Positions 17,291-27,194 are shown, counted from the stretch's first letter. The stretch: DNA of 64,000 bases from Streptomyces sp. B1I3 (GCF_030816615.1 NZ_JAUSYD010000001.1:2790001-2854000); one strand, 5' to 3'. The notes: generated by a model not told the origin, from the sequence alone. A program made the numbers and translations.

Positions 17291-17306
17291 AATGGTTTAG
17301 ACCAGT
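17291..17306. promoter_or_regulatory. DasR box 1 in the dasA-dasR gap
   Basis: AATGGTTTAGACCAGT, a near-consensus dre on the dasA side of the intergenic region. Confidence 0.85.
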
Positions 17307-17314
17307 ACCGGGAG

Positions 17315-17330
17315 CTTGGCCTAGACCTTT
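17315..17330. promoter_or_regulatory. DasR box 2 in the dasA-dasR gap
   Basis: CTTGGCCTAGACCTTT, a more diverged dre centred 24 bases from box 1. A TTGACA on the minus strand (17336-17341) lies just upstream with respect to dasA. Confidence 0.75.
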
Positions 17331-17388
17331 AGGGGTGTCAAGGGTGTATAAGAAGTGCACTCGCGTCCGTTATAGGACCGACACCTAA

Positions 17389-18258
<870 letters not shown>

Positions 18259-18277
18259 GCGTTCGGCCCGCGAAGTG

Positions 18278-18309
18278 ACTGATCCCCCCGCGAGCGCGGG
18301 GGGATCAGT
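18278..18309 (+). terminator. Terminator of dasR
   Basis: Perfect 14-bp stem ACTGATCCCCCCGC with its complement and a four-base loop, followed by CATTTC. Confidence 0.9.
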
Positions 18310-18433
18310 CATTTCGGGCGACATCGGACCGTTGCAGGACCGCAATGCGGACAGGGGGTGACGATGGCCGGAACCCTCGCCTAGATTTCCTGCGCATTAC
18401 AACAGGTGATCAGCGAGGGGACGGAGTCGCCAT

Positions 18434-18688
18434 ATGTCAGAAGATACCGATACGAAGCCACCGACCGTGACACCCGCGAGGGTGGTCATCGCGCTCTGCC
18501 TGATCGCGCCGTTCGTGGCGATGCTCTGGGTGAGTTCGTACGCGAAGGTCGAACCGACCTTCATCGGCATTCCGTTCTTCTACTGGTACCAGATGCTCTG
18601 GGTGCTCATCTCGACCGCACTCACCATGATCGCGTACAAGCTGTGGCAGCGTGACCAGCGCTCCCGCAAGGGGGGTGCGTCAGCATGA
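18434..18688 (+). CDS. DUF3311-type small membrane subunit of a symporter
   Basis: 84 residues with two membrane helices (VVIALCLIAPFVAMLWVSSY and the WYQMLWVLISTALTMIAY segment) and a basic C-terminus. This protein type usually precedes an SSS-family permease, and here the two genes overlap (ATGA at 18685-18688). It is probably an accessory subunit needed for transporter assembly or activity; its precise role is not established. Confidence 0.8.
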   Translation: MSEDTDTKPPTVTPARVVIALCLIAPFVAMLWVSSYAKVEPTFIGIPFFYWYQMLWVLISTALTMIAYKLWQRDQRSRKGGASA

Positions 18689-20319
18689 AGGACGGCGTGA
18701 ACGGCGTCGCTCTCGCCGTGTTCATCTTCTTCTTCCTGGCCGTCACGGTCGTCGGCTTCATGGCCGCGCGCTGGCGCAAGGCCGAGACCGAGGCCACCCT
18801 CGACGAGTGGGGCCTGGGCGGACGGTCGTTCGGCACCTGGGTCACCTGGTTCCTGCTCGGCGGCGACCTCTACACCGCGTACACGTTCGTCGCCGTGCCC
18901 GCGGCTATCTACGCGGCCGGAGCGGCGGGCTTCTTCGCCGTCCCGTACACCATCCTCATCTACCCGCTGATCTTCACCTTCCTGCCGCGGCTCTGGTCCG
19001 TCTCGCACAAGCACGGCTACGTGACCACCTCGGACTTCGTCCGCGGCCGGTTCGGCTCGAAGGGGCTGTCGCTGGCGATCGCCCTCACCGGCATCCTCGC
19101 CACGATGCCGTACATCGCGCTGCAACTGGTCGGCATCCAGGCCGTGCTCGACGTCATGGGCGTCGGCGGCGGTGAGAACACGCACTGGTTCGTCAAGGAC
19201 CTGCCGCTCCTCATCGCGTTCGCCGTCCTCGCCGCTTACACCTACTCGTCGGGGCTGCGCGCACCCGCGCTCATCGCCTTCGTCAAGGACGGCCTGATCT
19301 ATCTGGTCATCGCGGTGGCGATCATCTACATCCCGATCAAGCTCGGCGGCTTCGACGACATATTCGCCAAGGCGGGAGAGGCGTTCTCGCAGACGAGTGA
19401 GGCCACGGGCAAGCCACGCGGCGCCATCGTCCCGGGCGAGATGGGGCAGTGGGGTTACGCCACACTCGCCCTGGGCTCCGCACTCGCGCTCTTCATGTAC
19501 CCCCACTCGATCACGGCGACGCTCTCCAGCCGCAGCCGCGAGGTCATCCGGCGCAACACCACGATCCTGCCGCTGTACTCGCTGATGCTGGGTCTGCTGG
19601 CGCTGCTCGGATTCATGGCGATCGCGGCCGGGATCAAGGTGGACAACGGCCAGCTCGCCATCCCGCAGCTGTTCGAGGACATGTTCCCCGACTGGTTCGC
19701 GGGGGTGGCCTTCGCCGCCATCGGCATCGGAGCCCTGGTGCCTGCCGCGATCATGTCGATCGCCGCGGCGAACCTGTTCACCCGCAACATCTACAAGGAC
19801 TTCATCAAGCCGGACGCGACACCCGCGCAGGAGACCAAGGTCTCCAAGCTGGTGTCGCTCCTGGTCAAGGTGGGTGCGCTCGCCTTCGTCCTCACCATGG
19901 ACAAGACGGTCGCCATCAACTTCCAGCTGCTGGGCGGTATCTGGATCCTCCAGACGATGCCGGCCCTGGTCGGCGGCCTGTTCACCCGCTGGTTCCACCG
20001 CTGGGCCCTGATCGCGGGCTGGGCGGTCGGCATGATCTACGGCACGGTGGCCGCGTACGGGGTGGCCAGCCCGACGCAGAAGCACTTCGGCGGATCCTCG
20101 AAGGAGATCCCGGGTATCGGCGAGATCGGTTACATCGGCCTCACCGCGTTCGTGCTCAACGTGATCGTGGTCGTCGTCCTCACGTTCGTGCTGAACGCCG
20201 TGAAGGCACCGGCCGGTGTGGACGAGACCTCCCCGTCCGACTACACCGCGGATGTGGGCGACCCGGGCGTGCAGGCGGAGCTCCCGCCGGCCACGGTGGG
20301 CTCCCCCGCGGGTCACTGA
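18685..20319 (+). CDS. Sodium:solute symporter, monocarboxylate-permease (MctP) type
   Basis: 544 residues with about 13 membrane helices of the SSS (LeuT-fold) family. The first helix region has FMAARWRKAETEATLDEWGL and GGRSFGTWVTWFLLGGDLYT, typical of the MctP/acetate-permease branch that imports acetate, pyruvate, lactate or propionate. The C-terminal tail after the last helix is polar. It is translationally coupled to the DUF3311 gene. The substrate cannot be read from sequence alone. A strong terminator follows. Confidence 0.82.
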   Translation: MKDGVNGVALAVFIFFFLAVTVVGFMAARWRKAETEATLDEWGLGGRSFGTWVTWFLLGGDLYTAYTFVAVPAAIYAAGAAGFFAVPYTILIYPLIFTFLPRLWSVSHKHGYVTTSDFVRGRFGSKGLSLAIALTGILATMPYIALQLVGIQAVLDVMGVGGGENTHWFVKDLPLLIAFAVLAAYTYSSGLRAPALIAFVKDGLIYLVIAVAIIYIPIKLGGFDDIFAKAGEAFSQTSEATGKPRGAIVPGEMGQWGYATLALGSALALFMYPHSITATLSSRSREVIRRNTTILPLYSLMLGLLALLGFMAIAAGIKVDNGQLAIPQLFEDMFPDWFAGVAFAAIGIGALVPAAIMSIAAANLFTRNIYKDFIKPDATPAQETKVSKLVSLLVKVGALAFVLTMDKTVAINFQLLGGIWILQTMPALVGGLFTRWFHRWALIAGWAVGMIYGTVAAYGVASPTQKHFGGSSKEIPGIGEIGYIGLTAFVLNVIVVVVLTFVLNAVKAPAGVDETSPSDYTADVGDPGVQAELPPATVGSPAGH

Positions 20320-20333
20320 CACCCCGCCTGCCC

Positions 20334-20371
20334 GAGCCGCCACGCCCCACCGCACCGGGGCGTGGCGGCTC
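20334..20371 (+). terminator. Terminator of the symporter operon
   Basis: Perfect 15-bp stem GAGCCGCCACGCCCC (20334-20348) with 20357-20371, eight-base loop, followed by AGGCGTTTCC. The rest of 20372-20578 shows no gene. Confidence 0.85.
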
Positions 20372-20578
20372 AGGCGTTTCCGGGCCCTTCGCCACCCCGG
20401 GCCACGGCCGCCGGGCGCGCCCCACCCGGGCCAGGACGCCCGGAAAAGCAGGTACGCCGCACACGCCGGTTGCGGCGGACTGCCGCGCCTCGGCTTCGCA
20501 CGGGCTCCGGAACGGAACCGGGAGCCACTGCCGGGTCCTTCGCTGCTGACGTTCCGTCTGGAGCTCTGACCCGTCACG

Positions 20579-20626
20579 ACACAACATGTGGGGGCTGCCT
20601 CAGCAGGCGGCCCCCACATGTATGCT
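20579..20626. promoter_or_regulatory. Inverted repeat with two putative NrdR boxes
   Basis: ACATGTGGGGGC at 20584 pairs perfectly with the complementary arm ending at 20621. Each arm sits inside a sequence loosely like the 16-bp NrdR box: ACACAACATGTGGGGG from 20579 and CCCCCACATGTATGCT from 20611. The two starts are 32 bases apart, about three helical turns, as in known tandem NrdR sites. NrdR repression of nrdABS is established in S. coelicolor. The site could instead be a terminator, or be part of the riboswitch leader. Confidence 0.5.
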
Positions 20627-20629
20627 CGT

Positions 20630-20735
20630 GCTCGCTGTCGCCGCAGGGGAATCCGGTGCGAATCCGGAACTGTCCCGCAACGGTGTGACCGGCGTGCCCC
20701 CGCGCACCCGGAAGTCCGAAGACCTGCCGACGGTG
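20630..20735 (+). promoter_or_regulatory. Cobalamin riboswitch controlling nrdABS
   Basis: The B12-riboswitch core is clear: GGGGAATCCGGTGCGAATCC from about 20646, CTGTCCCGCAACGGTG near 20670-20685, and the B12 box GAAGTCCGAAGACCTGCC at 20711-20728. GTCG and CGAC at the ends can form P1. At about 105 nt it lacks the peripheral arms of the full Rfam form. Downstream hairpins (20736-20759, and a GC-rich one near 20768-20788) could be the expression platform. In Streptomyces this element shuts off the oxygen-dependent reductase when coenzyme B12 supports the class II enzyme. Confidence 0.92.
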
Positions 20736-20883
20736 CGTCCGGTTCGACCGATCCGGACGCCGAGACGTCCGGGCCCCGCGGAGGGCCGGTGGACGCCGTG
20801 CGGAGTGCTGTCCGTTCCCCGGGCACCGCCCTGTCGGCTGCCCCGCTCCCGCCGGCCCCGAGCCGAGCGAGGGATAGCCCCAC

Positions 20884-23283
20884 GTGACCATCGCGCCAGC
20901 CGATCCGGTTTCAGCCACCGCGTCAGCCGAGTCCACGCACGCCACGACCGACGGGCCGGGGACCGCACTGCTGCGGACGCTGACCGATCTCACCGTCGAT
21001 CTGCCCGACACCGACCCCGGTCGGGTCGCCGCCGCCGCGCTGCGTGGCCGCAGCGCCCGGTCGGACGAGGCCGAGCTGTGCGCACTGGCGACCGAGGCCG
21101 CGGCGGGTCTGATCTCCGAGGACCCGGCCTACTCCCGGCTCGCCGCCCGGCTCCTCACCCGTTCCGTCGCGGACGAGGCCGCGGGCCAGGGCGCGGTCTC
21201 CTTCTCCGCCTCGATCGCCGTGGGGCACCGTGAGGGTCTGATCGCGGACCGCACAGCCTCGTTCGTGGCCCTGCACGCGGCGCGGCTCGACGCCCTGGTC
21301 GAACAGTCCCTCGCGGACGGTGCCGACGACCGGTTCGGCTACTTCGGGCTGCGGACGCTGCACAGCCGCTACCTGCTGCGCCACCCGCTCACCCGGCAGG
21401 TCATCGAGACCCCGCAGCACTTCATGCTCCGCGTCGCGGCCGGTCTCGCCGAGGACGAGTCGCCGCGGGCGCTGGACGAGGTCGCCGCGCTGTACGGGCT
21501 GATGAGCCGGCTGGACTACCTGCCCTCCTCCCCCACGCTCTTCAACTCCGGCACCCGGCACCCGCAGATGTCCTCCTGCTACCTGCTCGACTCGCCGAAG
21601 GACGAGCTGGACTCGATCTACGACCGCTACCACCAGGTGGCCCGGCTCTCCAAGCACGCGGGCGGCATCGGCCTCTCCTACTCCCGTATCCGTGCCCGCG
21701 GCTCGCTCATCCGCGGCACCAACGGGCACTCCAACGGCATCGTGCCGTTCCTGAAGACGCTCGACGCCTCGGTGGCCGCGGTGAACCAGGGCGGCCGCCG
21801 CAAGGGCGCGGCCGCCGTCTACCTGGAGACCTGGCACGCGGACGTCGAGGAGTTCCTGGAGCTGCGCGACAACACGGGCGAGGACCAGCGGCGTACGCAC
21901 AACCTGAACCTTGCGCACTGGATCCCGGACGAGTTCATGCGCCGCGTCGACGCGGACACCGAATGGTCGCTGTTCTCCCCGGCCGACGTGCCCGAACTGG
22001 TGGACCTGTGGGGCGACGAGTTCGACGCCGCCTACCGTGCGGCGGAGGCGAAGGCCCTCGCCCGCAGGACGATGCCGGCGCGGGAGCTCTACGGCCGGAT
22101 GATGCGGACGCTCGCGCAGACGGGCCAGGGCTGGATGACGTTCAAGGACGCCGCCAACCGCACCGCGAACCAGACCGCCGAGCCGGGCCGGGTGGTGCAC
22201 TCGTCGAACCTGTGCACCGAGATCCTGGAGGTCACCGACGACGGTGAGACGGCGGTCTGCAACCTGGGCTCCGTCAACCTCGGCGCGTTCGTCGACGGGG
22301 GGACGATGGACTGGGAGCGGCTGGACGCCACCGTCCGTACCGCCGTGACGTTCCTCGACCGGGTCGTGGACATCAACTTCTACCCCACCGAGCAGGCCGG
22401 CCGGTCCAACGCCCGGTGGCGCCCGGTGGGCCTGGGCGCGATGGGTCTGCAGGACGTCTTCTTCCAGCTCCGGCTGCCGTTCGACTCCCCCGAGGCCCGT
22501 GCGCTGTCCACCCGGATCTCCGAGCGGATCATGCTCGCCGCCTACGAGGCGTCGTGCGACCTCGCCGAGCGGTCGGGCCCCCTCCCGGCCTGGTCGCAGA
22601 CCCGCGCCGCCCGCGGTGTGCTGCACCCGGACCACTACGGCACCGAGCTGAACTGGCCGGAGCGCTGGGACGCCCTGCGGGCCCGCGTCGCGAAGAGCGG
22701 GATGCGCAACTCCCTGCTGCTGGCCATTGCCCCGACCGCGACGATCGCCTCGATCGCCGGCGTCTACGAGTGCATCGAGCCGCAGGTCTCCAACCTCTTC
22801 AAGCGCGAGACGCTCAGTGGTGAGTTCCTCCAGGTCAACGGCTACCTCGTCGCGGAGCTCAAGAAGCTCGGCGTGTGGGACGCTCGGACCCGCGAGGCGC
22901 TGCGCGAGGCGAGCGGCTCCGTGCAGGGCTTCGGCTGGATCCCCGAGGACGTCCGGGCCCTGTACCGCACCGCGTGGGAGATCCCGCAGCGCGGCCTGAT
23001 CGACATGGCGGCGGCCCGTACGCCGTTCCTGGACCAGAGCCAGTCGCTGAACCTGTTCATGGAGACGCCGACGATCGGCAAGCTCTCCTCGATGTACGCG
23101 TACGCGTGGAAGCAGGGGCTGAAGACGACGTACTACCTGCGCTCGCGCCCGGCCACCCGGATCGCCCGCGCGGCCTCCGGCACCGCGTCCACCGCCCTTC
23201 CCGCCCAGCAGGCCCAGGTCTCCGACCCGGACGCCGTCGCCTGCTCCCTCGAAAACCCCGAATCCTGCGAGGCCTGCCAGTGA
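20884..23283 (+). CDS. nrdA: Class Ia ribonucleotide reductase, alpha subunit
   Basis: 799 residues. The reductase barrel starts near residue 150 with the conserved YLPSSPTLFNSGT and SSCYLLDSP (redox Cys). The loop reading SSNLCTEILEV and the finger-loop region follow, and the tail SLENPESCEACQ carries the C-x2-C shuttle cysteines. It reduces ribonucleoside diphosphates using a radical made by NrdB. A canonical N-terminal ATP-cone is not obvious in the first 90 residues, so overall activity control may differ from E. coli NrdA. GTG start; it sits behind the B12 riboswitch. The stop overlaps the nrdB start (GTGA). Confidence 0.94.
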   Translation: MTIAPADPVSATASAESTHATTDGPGTALLRTLTDLTVDLPDTDPGRVAAAALRGRSARSDEAELCALATEAAAGLISEDPAYSRLAARLLTRSVADEAAGQGAVSFSASIAVGHREGLIADRTASFVALHAARLDALVEQSLADGADDRFGYFGLRTLHSRYLLRHPLTRQVIETPQHFMLRVAAGLAEDESPRALDEVAALYGLMSRLDYLPSSPTLFNSGTRHPQMSSCYLLDSPKDELDSIYDRYHQVARLSKHAGGIGLSYSRIRARGSLIRGTNGHSNGIVPFLKTLDASVAAVNQGGRRKGAAAVYLETWHADVEEFLELRDNTGEDQRRTHNLNLAHWIPDEFMRRVDADTEWSLFSPADVPELVDLWGDEFDAAYRAAEAKALARRTMPARELYGRMMRTLAQTGQGWMTFKDAANRTANQTAEPGRVVHSSNLCTEILEVTDDGETAVCNLGSVNLGAFVDGGTMDWERLDATVRTAVTFLDRVVDINFYPTEQAGRSNARWRPVGLGAMGLQDVFFQLRLPFDSPEARALSTRISERIMLAAYEASCDLAERSGPLPAWSQTRAARGVLHPDHYGTELNWPERWDALRARVAKSGMRNSLLLAIAPTATIASIAGVYECIEPQVSNLFKRETLSGEFLQVNGYLVAELKKLGVWDARTREALREASGSVQGFGWIPEDVRALYRTAWEIPQRGLIDMAAARTPFLDQSQSLNLFMETPTIGKLSSMYAYAWKQGLKTTYYLRSRPATRIARAASGTASTALPAQQAQVSDPDAVACSLENPESCEACQ

Positions 23284-24314
23284 GCTCCACCGAACAGTCC
23301 GCCGGGACGACCGGGAAGAACCTGCTCGACCCCGGCTTCGAACTGACCCTGCGTCCCATGCGCTACCCGGACTTCTACGAACGCTACCGGGACGCGATCA
23401 AGAACACCTGGCACGTGGAGGAGGTCGACCTCCACTCCGACGTCGCCGACCTCGCCAAGCTCTCCCCCGGCGAGCAGCACATGATCGGACGGCTCGTCGC
23501 GTTCTTCGCGACGGGTGACTCGATCGTCTCCAACAACCTCGTGCTGACGCTCTACAAGCACATCAACTCCCCGGAGGCGCGTCTGTACCTGTCGCGCCAG
23601 CTGTTCGAGGAGGCCGTGCACGTCCAGTTCTACCTGACGCTGCTCGACACCTATCTGCCCGATCCGGAAGACCGCGCGGCGGCCTTCGACGCGGTCGAGG
23701 AGATCCCCTCGATCCGGGAGAAGGCACAGTTCTGCTTCAGGTGGATGGACTCGGTCGAGAAGATCGACCGGCTGGACACCCGGGCCGACCGGCGCCGCTT
23801 TCTGCTGAACCTGATCTGCTTCGCGGCGTGCATCGAGGGGCTGTTCTTCTACGGCGCCTTCGCCTATGTCTACTGGTTCCGCTCGCGCGGTCTGCTGCAC
23901 GGTCTCGCCACGGGTACCAACTGGGTGTTCCGCGACGAGACGATGCACATGAACTTCGCGTTCGAGGTGGTCGACACCGTGCGCAAGGAGGAGCCCGAGC
24001 TCTTCGACGACGCCCTCCGCCGGCAGGTCACGGACATGCTGGCGGAGGCCGTCGAGGCGGAGCTGCAGTTCGGTCGTGACCTGTGCGGTGAGGGCCTGCC
24101 CGGGATGAACACCGAGTCGATGCGCCAGTACCTGGAGTGCGTCGCCGACCAGCGGCTCACCCGGCTCGGCTTCCCGCCGCTCTACGGCTCCGAGAACCCG
24201 TTCTCCTTCATGGAGCTGCAGGGCGTCCAGGAGCTGACGAACTTCTTCGAGCGCCGGCCGTCCGCCTACCAGGTCGCCGTGGAGGGTTCCGTGGGCTTCG
24301 ACGACGACTTCTAG
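23280..24314 (+). CDS. nrdB: Class Ia ribonucleotide reductase, beta subunit
   Basis: 344 residues of the ferritin-like R2 fold. Metal ligands lie in EEAVHVQFY and DETMHMNF. The E-x2-H-x3-Y spacing in the first places a tyrosine where E. coli has radical Tyr122, so this is a tyrosyl-radical rather than a Phe-type (class Ic) protein. The C-terminal SVGFDDDF is the tail that docks on NrdA. GTG start overlapping the nrdA stop. B12 and NrdR control come from the shared leader. Confidence 0.94.
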   Translation: MSSTEQSAGTTGKNLLDPGFELTLRPMRYPDFYERYRDAIKNTWHVEEVDLHSDVADLAKLSPGEQHMIGRLVAFFATGDSIVSNNLVLTLYKHINSPEARLYLSRQLFEEAVHVQFYLTLLDTYLPDPEDRAAAFDAVEEIPSIREKAQFCFRWMDSVEKIDRLDTRADRRRFLLNLICFAACIEGLFFYGAFAYVYWFRSRGLLHGLATGTNWVFRDETMHMNFAFEVVDTVRKEEPELFDDALRRQVTDMLAEAVEAELQFGRDLCGEGLPGMNTESMRQYLECVADQRLTRLGFPPLYGSENPFSFMELQGVQELTNFFERRPSAYQVAVEGSVGFDDDF

Positions 24315-24523
24315 GTCCGCGCCCAGGACCTGGCGTACGGACGCCGCGTGGCCGTGACCGGCCGCGCGGCGTCCGCCGTTCCCGGCGGCTTCGCCGCACG
24401 CCCCCGTTCCGCCTCGCGCAGCTGGCGGTCGATCCGGCGCTCGCGTGCGGCCCCGACGAGCGCGGGCAGCAGGACCAGGGTGAAAAGTGCGGCTATGGAC
24501 AGGAAGCTCAGGAATGTGTTCAT
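24311..24523 (-). CDS. Small membrane-anchored protein, unknown
   Basis: 70 residues on the minus strand: one N-terminal membrane helix (FLSFLSIAALFTLVLLPALVGA), then a charged segment (ARERRIDRQLREAERG) and a basic tail. The stop codon overlaps that of nrdB on the other strand. The helix-plus-basic-stop pattern looks like a true small membrane protein. A gene here would run against nrdABS transcription, so expression evidence is needed. Confidence 0.5.
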   Translation of the reverse strand: MNTFLSFLSIAALFTLVLLPALVGAARERRIDRQLREAERGRAAKPPGTADAARPVTATRRPYARSWART

Positions 24524-24604
24524 GGCTCCACTCTCGCGTCCCCGGCCGGATGCGGGCAGTGGCAGGACTGTCACACAGCATCGAATTACTGCCACACTGC
24601 GGTC

Positions 24605-25579
24605 ATGCTGAAGAACGTCGCCGTCCTGCTGCTCGACGAAGTCCACCCATTCGAACTCGGCGTGCTCTGCGAGGTGTTCGGGCTCGACCGGTCCGACGAA
24701 GGGCTGCCGGTGCAGGACTTCGCGGTCGTCTCCGCGGAGGGTCCGCGGTTGCGGACGCACGCCGGTTTCACCATCACCACACCCCACGGGCCCGAACGCC
24801 TGGAGGAGGCCGACCTCATCGCCGTGCCGGCGGGAAGCCACTTCGCCGACCGGGAGTACCCCGAGGAGGTCCTGGACCCGCTGCGCCGGGCCGTGGCACG
24901 CGGCGCCCGCGTGATGAGCATCTGCTCCGGGGCGTACGTCCTCGGCGCGGCCGGGCTGCTCGACGGCCGCCGCTGCACCACCCACTGGCGCCACGCCGAC
25001 GATCTGGCCCGCCGCTTCCCCGAGGCGGTGGTGGTACCGGACGTGCTCTACGTGGACGAGGGGCCGGTCATCACCTCGGCGGGCACCGCGGCGGGGATCG
25101 ACGCCGCCCTGCACCTGGTGCGCCAGGAGTACGGCCCCGCGGTCGCCAACGCCATCGCCCGGCGGATGGTGGTACCTCCGCACCGGGACGGCGGCCAGGC
25201 GCAGTACGTCGCCCGCCCACTGCCCCGCGACCGGTGCGACACGGTCGGGGGGACGCTCGCCTGGATGGAACACCACCTCGACCAGGAGATGACCGTCGAG
25301 CAACTGGCCGCGCAGGCACACATGTCGCCCCGCACCTTCGCGCGCCGCTTCCAGCAGGAGACGGGCACCACCCCGTACCGCTGGCTGCTGCGCCAGCGCG
25401 TGCTGCTGGCGCAGCACCTGCTGGAGACGTCGGACGAGACCATGGACACGATCGCCGGACGCACCGGTTTCGGTACCGCGGCGGCCCTGCGCCACCAGTT
25501 CGTCCGGTCTCTCGGCACGACCCCGAACCGCTACCGCCAGACCTTCCGCGGCCCGGCGGCGGTGCCCGAGGTGGCGTGA
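24605..25579 (+). CDS. nrdS: DJ-1/PfpI plus AraC-type regulator NrdS
   Basis: 324 residues. Residues 1 to about 185 are a DJ-1/PfpI (GATase1-like) domain with the nucleophile-elbow region VMSICSGAYVLGAAG. About 220-315 is a double AraC helix-turn-helix (MTVEQLAAQAHMSPRTFARRF and the second near MDTIAGRTGFGTAAALRHQF). This is the third gene of the Streptomyces class Ia operon, named nrdS; its target and ligand are not well defined. The gap after nrdB is 290 bases and holds a small minus-strand gene, so cotranscription here is likely but not certain. Confidence 0.88.
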   Translation: MLKNVAVLLLDEVHPFELGVLCEVFGLDRSDEGLPVQDFAVVSAEGPRLRTHAGFTITTPHGPERLEEADLIAVPAGSHFADREYPEEVLDPLRRAVARGARVMSICSGAYVLGAAGLLDGRRCTTHWRHADDLARRFPEAVVVPDVLYVDEGPVITSAGTAAGIDAALHLVRQEYGPAVANAIARRMVVPPHRDGGQAQYVARPLPRDRCDTVGGTLAWMEHHLDQEMTVEQLAAQAHMSPRTFARRFQQETGTTPYRWLLRQRVLLAQHLLETSDETMDTIAGRTGFGTAAALRHQFVRSLGTTPNRYRQTFRGPAAVPEVA

Positions 25580-25604
25580 GCGGCGAGCAGGGCACCTGCG
25601 CCGC

Positions 25605-25648
25605 CCGGTGACCCCGTCCGGATCCGCGTCCCGGGCGGGGTCACCCGG
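25605..25648. terminator. Terminator between nrdS and the M15 peptidase gene
   Basis: CCGGTGACCCCG pairs with CGGGGTCACCCGG (one bulge) across a 19-base loop between convergent genes. Confidence 0.7.
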
Positions 25649-25654
25649 TCCGCG

Positions 25655-26392
25655 TCAGATGCCGCAGCCGGAGGCCGACCAGTAGTGGCTCGGCCCCTGG
25701 TTCACGTGGATGTGGTCGCCGTGCCCCGGGTATCCCGGGCCCAGGATGCCGTTGAAGCCGTGGTTGCGGGCCTGCTCGGCGATGGTGCACAGGGAGTGTG
25801 GTCCGGCCCCGAGGTCGACGGCGTCGCCGTACATGTGGCGGCTGTCGGAGGCTCCGCCGGCCGCGGAGTTGCAGGAGGCCGACCGGAAGCCGCTGGTGAC
25901 GCGGAGCGGCTGGTCACCGAGCGCATGGCGCAGCGCCTCCAGTTTCCACATGGAGCTCAGCGCGTTGGCCTTCGCGGTGCCGGCCGCGACCTTGCCGCCC
26001 GCCCAGGTGCTGTTGCACGTGTTGAGCTCCGGGTAGGTGAAGTGGAGCGGGGTGCAGTCGTCGTCCTGGAGCGCGTGGAGCTTGGCCTGCGTGGCAGGGC
26101 CCGCGACACCGTCGGCGGCGAGGCCGTAGGCGGCCTGGAAGCGCTTCACCGCGGCCGTGGTGGCCGGACCGTACGACCCGTCGACGGCCAGGACCGAGTT
26201 GTACCCCGGGTAGCCGGCGACCCGGATCTGGAGCTGGGTGACGTCGTTGCCGGTGGCACCGGAGGACAGCGTGCGCGTCCAGGTGTAGCAGCCGTCGGCC
26301 TGGGCGGTGCCCGCGGTGATCAGGGCACCACCGACAGCGAAAGCCATGGTCATGACAAGAGCGAGCAGCGCGTGTGCGGTACGTCCGAGCAT
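25655..26392 (-). CDS. Secreted D-Ala-D-Ala carboxypeptidase-type M15 peptidase with peptidoglycan-binding domain
   Basis: 245 residues. Signal peptide about 1-32, cleaved after AQA. A PG_binding_1 domain lies at about 45-105 (VTQLQIRVAGYPGYNSVLAVDG), then an M15A zinc peptidase domain at about 120-240 with ligands in SRHMYGDAVDLG and GHGDHIHV. It probably trims peptide stems in the wall, as in zinc D,D-carboxypeptidases of this layout. The several cysteines suggest disulfides in the exported protein. Single gene, convergent with nrdS. Confidence 0.87.
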   Translation of the reverse strand: MLGRTAHALLALVMTMAFAVGGALITAGTAQADGCYTWTRTLSSGATGNDVTQLQIRVAGYPGYNSVLAVDGSYGPATTAAVKRFQAAYGLAADGVAGPATQAKLHALQDDDCTPLHFTYPELNTCNSTWAGGKVAAGTAKANALSSMWKLEALRHALGDQPLRVTSGFRSASCNSAAGGASDSRHMYGDAVDLGAGPHSLCTIAEQARNHGFNGILGPGYPGHGDHIHVNQGPSHYWSASGCGI

Positions 26393-26498
26393 GGGGGTCT
26401 CCCTACCACGGTGAGGTCAGGGGTGAGCCTGTCGGACCGGTCGACGCCCGTCAACCACCCCCGGGGAATTGCTCGTCACCGCTTCGGGAGCGACCGCG

Positions 26499-26534
26499 AC
26501 GGGGCCCCGCGACGGAGGTGCGGCGGGGCCCCGT
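26499..26534. terminator. Terminator downstream of the deformylase gene
   Basis: 12-bp stem ACGGGGCCCCGC (26499-26510) with 26523-26534, directly after the deformylase stop on the minus strand. Confidence 0.8.
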
Positions 26535-26555
26535 ACGGGGCGGGAGGGTCAGACC

Positions 26556-27194
26556 TCAGTCGTTCGGGACGACCGGGTAGCGCGGCGTGCCCTCCTCCAT
26601 CTGCCGCAGCGCGTCCTTGCGGTCCCGCTTCGAGAGCCGGTCGATGTACAGGTAGCCGTACAGGTGGTCCGTCTCGTGCTGGAGGCAGCGCGCGAAGTAG
26701 CCGTTGCCCCGGACCTTCACCGCGTTGCCCTTGGCGTCCTGGCCGCGCACCACCGCGTAGTCGGGACGGGGCAGCGCGGCGTAGGCCGTCGGGACGGAGA
26801 GGCAGCCCTCGTTGGAGTCGTCGAGGTTGCGCTGCTCGGGCGCCAGCTCCTCGAGCACCGGGTTGCAGATCGCGCCCACGTGGCGCACCCCGTCGTCGTC
26901 CATGCAGTCGTAGACGAAGACCTTGAGGTCCACCCCGATCTGGTTGGCGGCGAGGCCCACGCCCTCGGCCGTCCGCTGGCTGGCGAACATGTCGTCGATC
27001 AGCCGCGCGAGCTCGTCGCCGAACTCCGTGACGTCCTTGCACTCCTTGTGCAGGACCGGGTTGCCGACCACCGTGATCGGGCGGGAGGTGCCGCGCTCGC
27101 GGTACGCCGCCTCACGCGCCTCGCAGTCCTCGGTGTCCACGAGGAAACCCTCGTCGTCCACGCCGACCTGCTCGTCCGTCTCCTGCTGCGACAT
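26556..27194 (-). CDS. def: Peptide deformylase
   Basis: 212 residues with all three family motifs: [17 protein letters not shown] (metal Cys) and QHETDHLYG (two metal His and the catalytic Glu). It removes the formyl group from nascent N-terminal methionine. An acidic N-terminal extension of about 40 residues precedes the core, as in other actinobacterial copies. Streptomyces often has several deformylases, so this may be a paralogue. Start MSQQET at 27194 rather than the longer open frame. Confidence 0.93.
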   Translation of the reverse strand: MSQQETDEQVGVDDEGFLVDTEDCEAREAAYRERGTSRPITVVGNPVLHKECKDVTEFGDELARLIDDMFASQRTAEGVGLAANQIGVDLKVFVYDCMDDDGVRHVGAICNPVLEELAPEQRNLDDSNEGCLSVPTAYAALPRPDYAVVRGQDAKGNAVKVRGNGYFARCLQHETDHLYGYLYIDRLSKRDRKDALRQMEEGTPRYPVVPND

